Positions 63,443-64,000 of a stretch of 64,000 bases of DNA are shown here, piece after piece. Within the stretch, counting starts at the first letter, position 1; each line of letters opens with the position of its first letter. The notes beneath the pieces are model-generated. The model searched no databases and was not told where the DNA came from. It worked only from the letters and a program-made list of their open reading frames with translations. The translations under genes and the position numbers were made by a program. This DNA comes from DASVVT01 sp036386415 (GTDB lineage: Bacteria > Acidobacteriota > Blastocatellia > Pyrinomonadales > Pyrinomonadaceae): assembly GCA_036386415.1 (NCBI GenBank), contig DASVVT010000065.1:1-64000 (forward strand), read 5' to 3'.

Positions 63443-63795
63443 AGCTATCTATCTCCTCCTCTAAGTAGCCGTCGTGCGGCCTTGGTTGTGCAGCGAGCCG
63501 TGCTCGCCGGTGTGGATTCGTTTCATGAAGATTCTCAGCCAAAGACCTCTAACCCGTTGGCGCGAAGAGTCTAACACATTTCAAGCGAGAGTGGAACAAT
63601 ATTTCACGCATGCAACAACCGGGTGTGCTAGTTCCGGCTTCAGAACTGTTTAACAGGTGTTCGCGTTTCCTACACGCTTTCGGTGCAGAGGAGCCCTATA
63701 TGGTAGAGCTTTTGCTGCCGACCGGACACAAGTGCTAATTTATCAGCAGATTAGAGGGGTTTTCGCGTGGCACTGTGCTTGCTCTATACCGAGGT

Positions 63796-64000
63796 ATGAT
63801 CACAGATGCCGCCACATATCCACTCTGGTCTAGCGTCGGCGGACATACCGCCGATGTCGAAACAGATATTAAGAAAGCGACGGATCATGCGCTGGCGCAA
63901 GCCTCTTCAGAAGGCGACATGCGAGCCTTCGAAGAGCTCTACCAGCGTCATAACCGTAGAGTCTACTCCCTCTGCCTGCGGATGACGCAGAACGTCTCCG
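63796..64000 (+). CDS. ECF sigma-70 factor, 5' part (runs off the window)
   Basis: 68 codons from the ATG at 63796. SSEGDMRAFEELYQRHNRRV and YSLCLRMTQNVS match sigma-70 region 2 of the ECF group (PF04542). A GTG at 63772 is an alternative in-frame start. The rest of the gene is beyond the window. The divergent gap 63443-63795 should hold promoters for both directions, but none is obvious by eye. Confidence 0.75.
   Translation, partial: MITDAATYPLWSSVGGHTADVETDIKKATDHALAQASSEGDMRAFEELYQRHNRRVYSLCLRMTQNVS

Overview
The window is a GC-rich bacterial chromosome segment (about 60% GC by eye). Gene content, a very large polysaccharide cluster and intergenic regions packed with inverted-repeat cassettes suggest an Acidobacteriota-like (perhaps Blastocatellia) soil bacterium. 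That assignment is inference; no rRNA or other phylogenetic marker was found.

Region 1 (1-1700): a small hypothetical membrane protein, and a short secreted peptide built around a repeated GMMLDD motif, closed by a bidirectional terminator.

Region 2 (1700-44718, nearly all minus strand): an exopolysaccharide/O-antigen-type cluster. In transcription order it starts with an intein-containing UDP-sugar dehydrogenase and a WecB-type UDP-GlcNAc 2-epimerase. It then runs through a heparinase-like protein, an AsnB amidotransferase, a Wzx flippase, methyltransferases, glycosyltransferases, two more AsnB amidotransferases, a sugar epimerase, a GT39-type transferase, a DUF354 protein, the initiating sugar-phosphate transferase and a Wzy/ligase-type protein with a PDZ-like insertion. 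WecB and the dehydrogenase could supply UDP-ManNAcA, which the AsnB proteins might amidate (inference). Housekeeping or unrelated genes (PEBP, DUF1028, TM2, CD225, a zinc-ribbon protein) and a BrnTA-like toxin-antitoxin locus with a decayed toxin are interspersed.

Region 3 (about 25.03-27.76 kb): an AT-rich foreign island on the plus strand. It carries a TdeIII-like restriction endonuclease, a second PD-(D/E)XK-like protein and a decayed gene, but no visible methyltransferase. It is flanked by the 5' ends of two paralogous glycosyltransferase genes. Next to it (28.0-30.6 kb) is a plus-strand group of cysteine-rich, TlpA-like and outer-membrane-like proteins, probably for metal or thiol stress.

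Region 4 (45-64 kb): a lipoprotein, an APC permease, a Pol I lacking the 5' nuclease domain, a cupin, an MFS transporter, QueF, DUF4142 and DUF2383 proteins, a rhomboid protease, a dicarboxylate symporter, NAD kinase, an RNase D-like exonuclease, an XPB-like helicase with its Bax1/DUF790 partner, a RecA-like ATPase, and the start of an ECF sigma factor running off the end.

A theme throughout is several families of 80-220 bp inverted-repeat cassettes between genes. One is nested inside another, and several extend into reading frames so that they supply protein termini.
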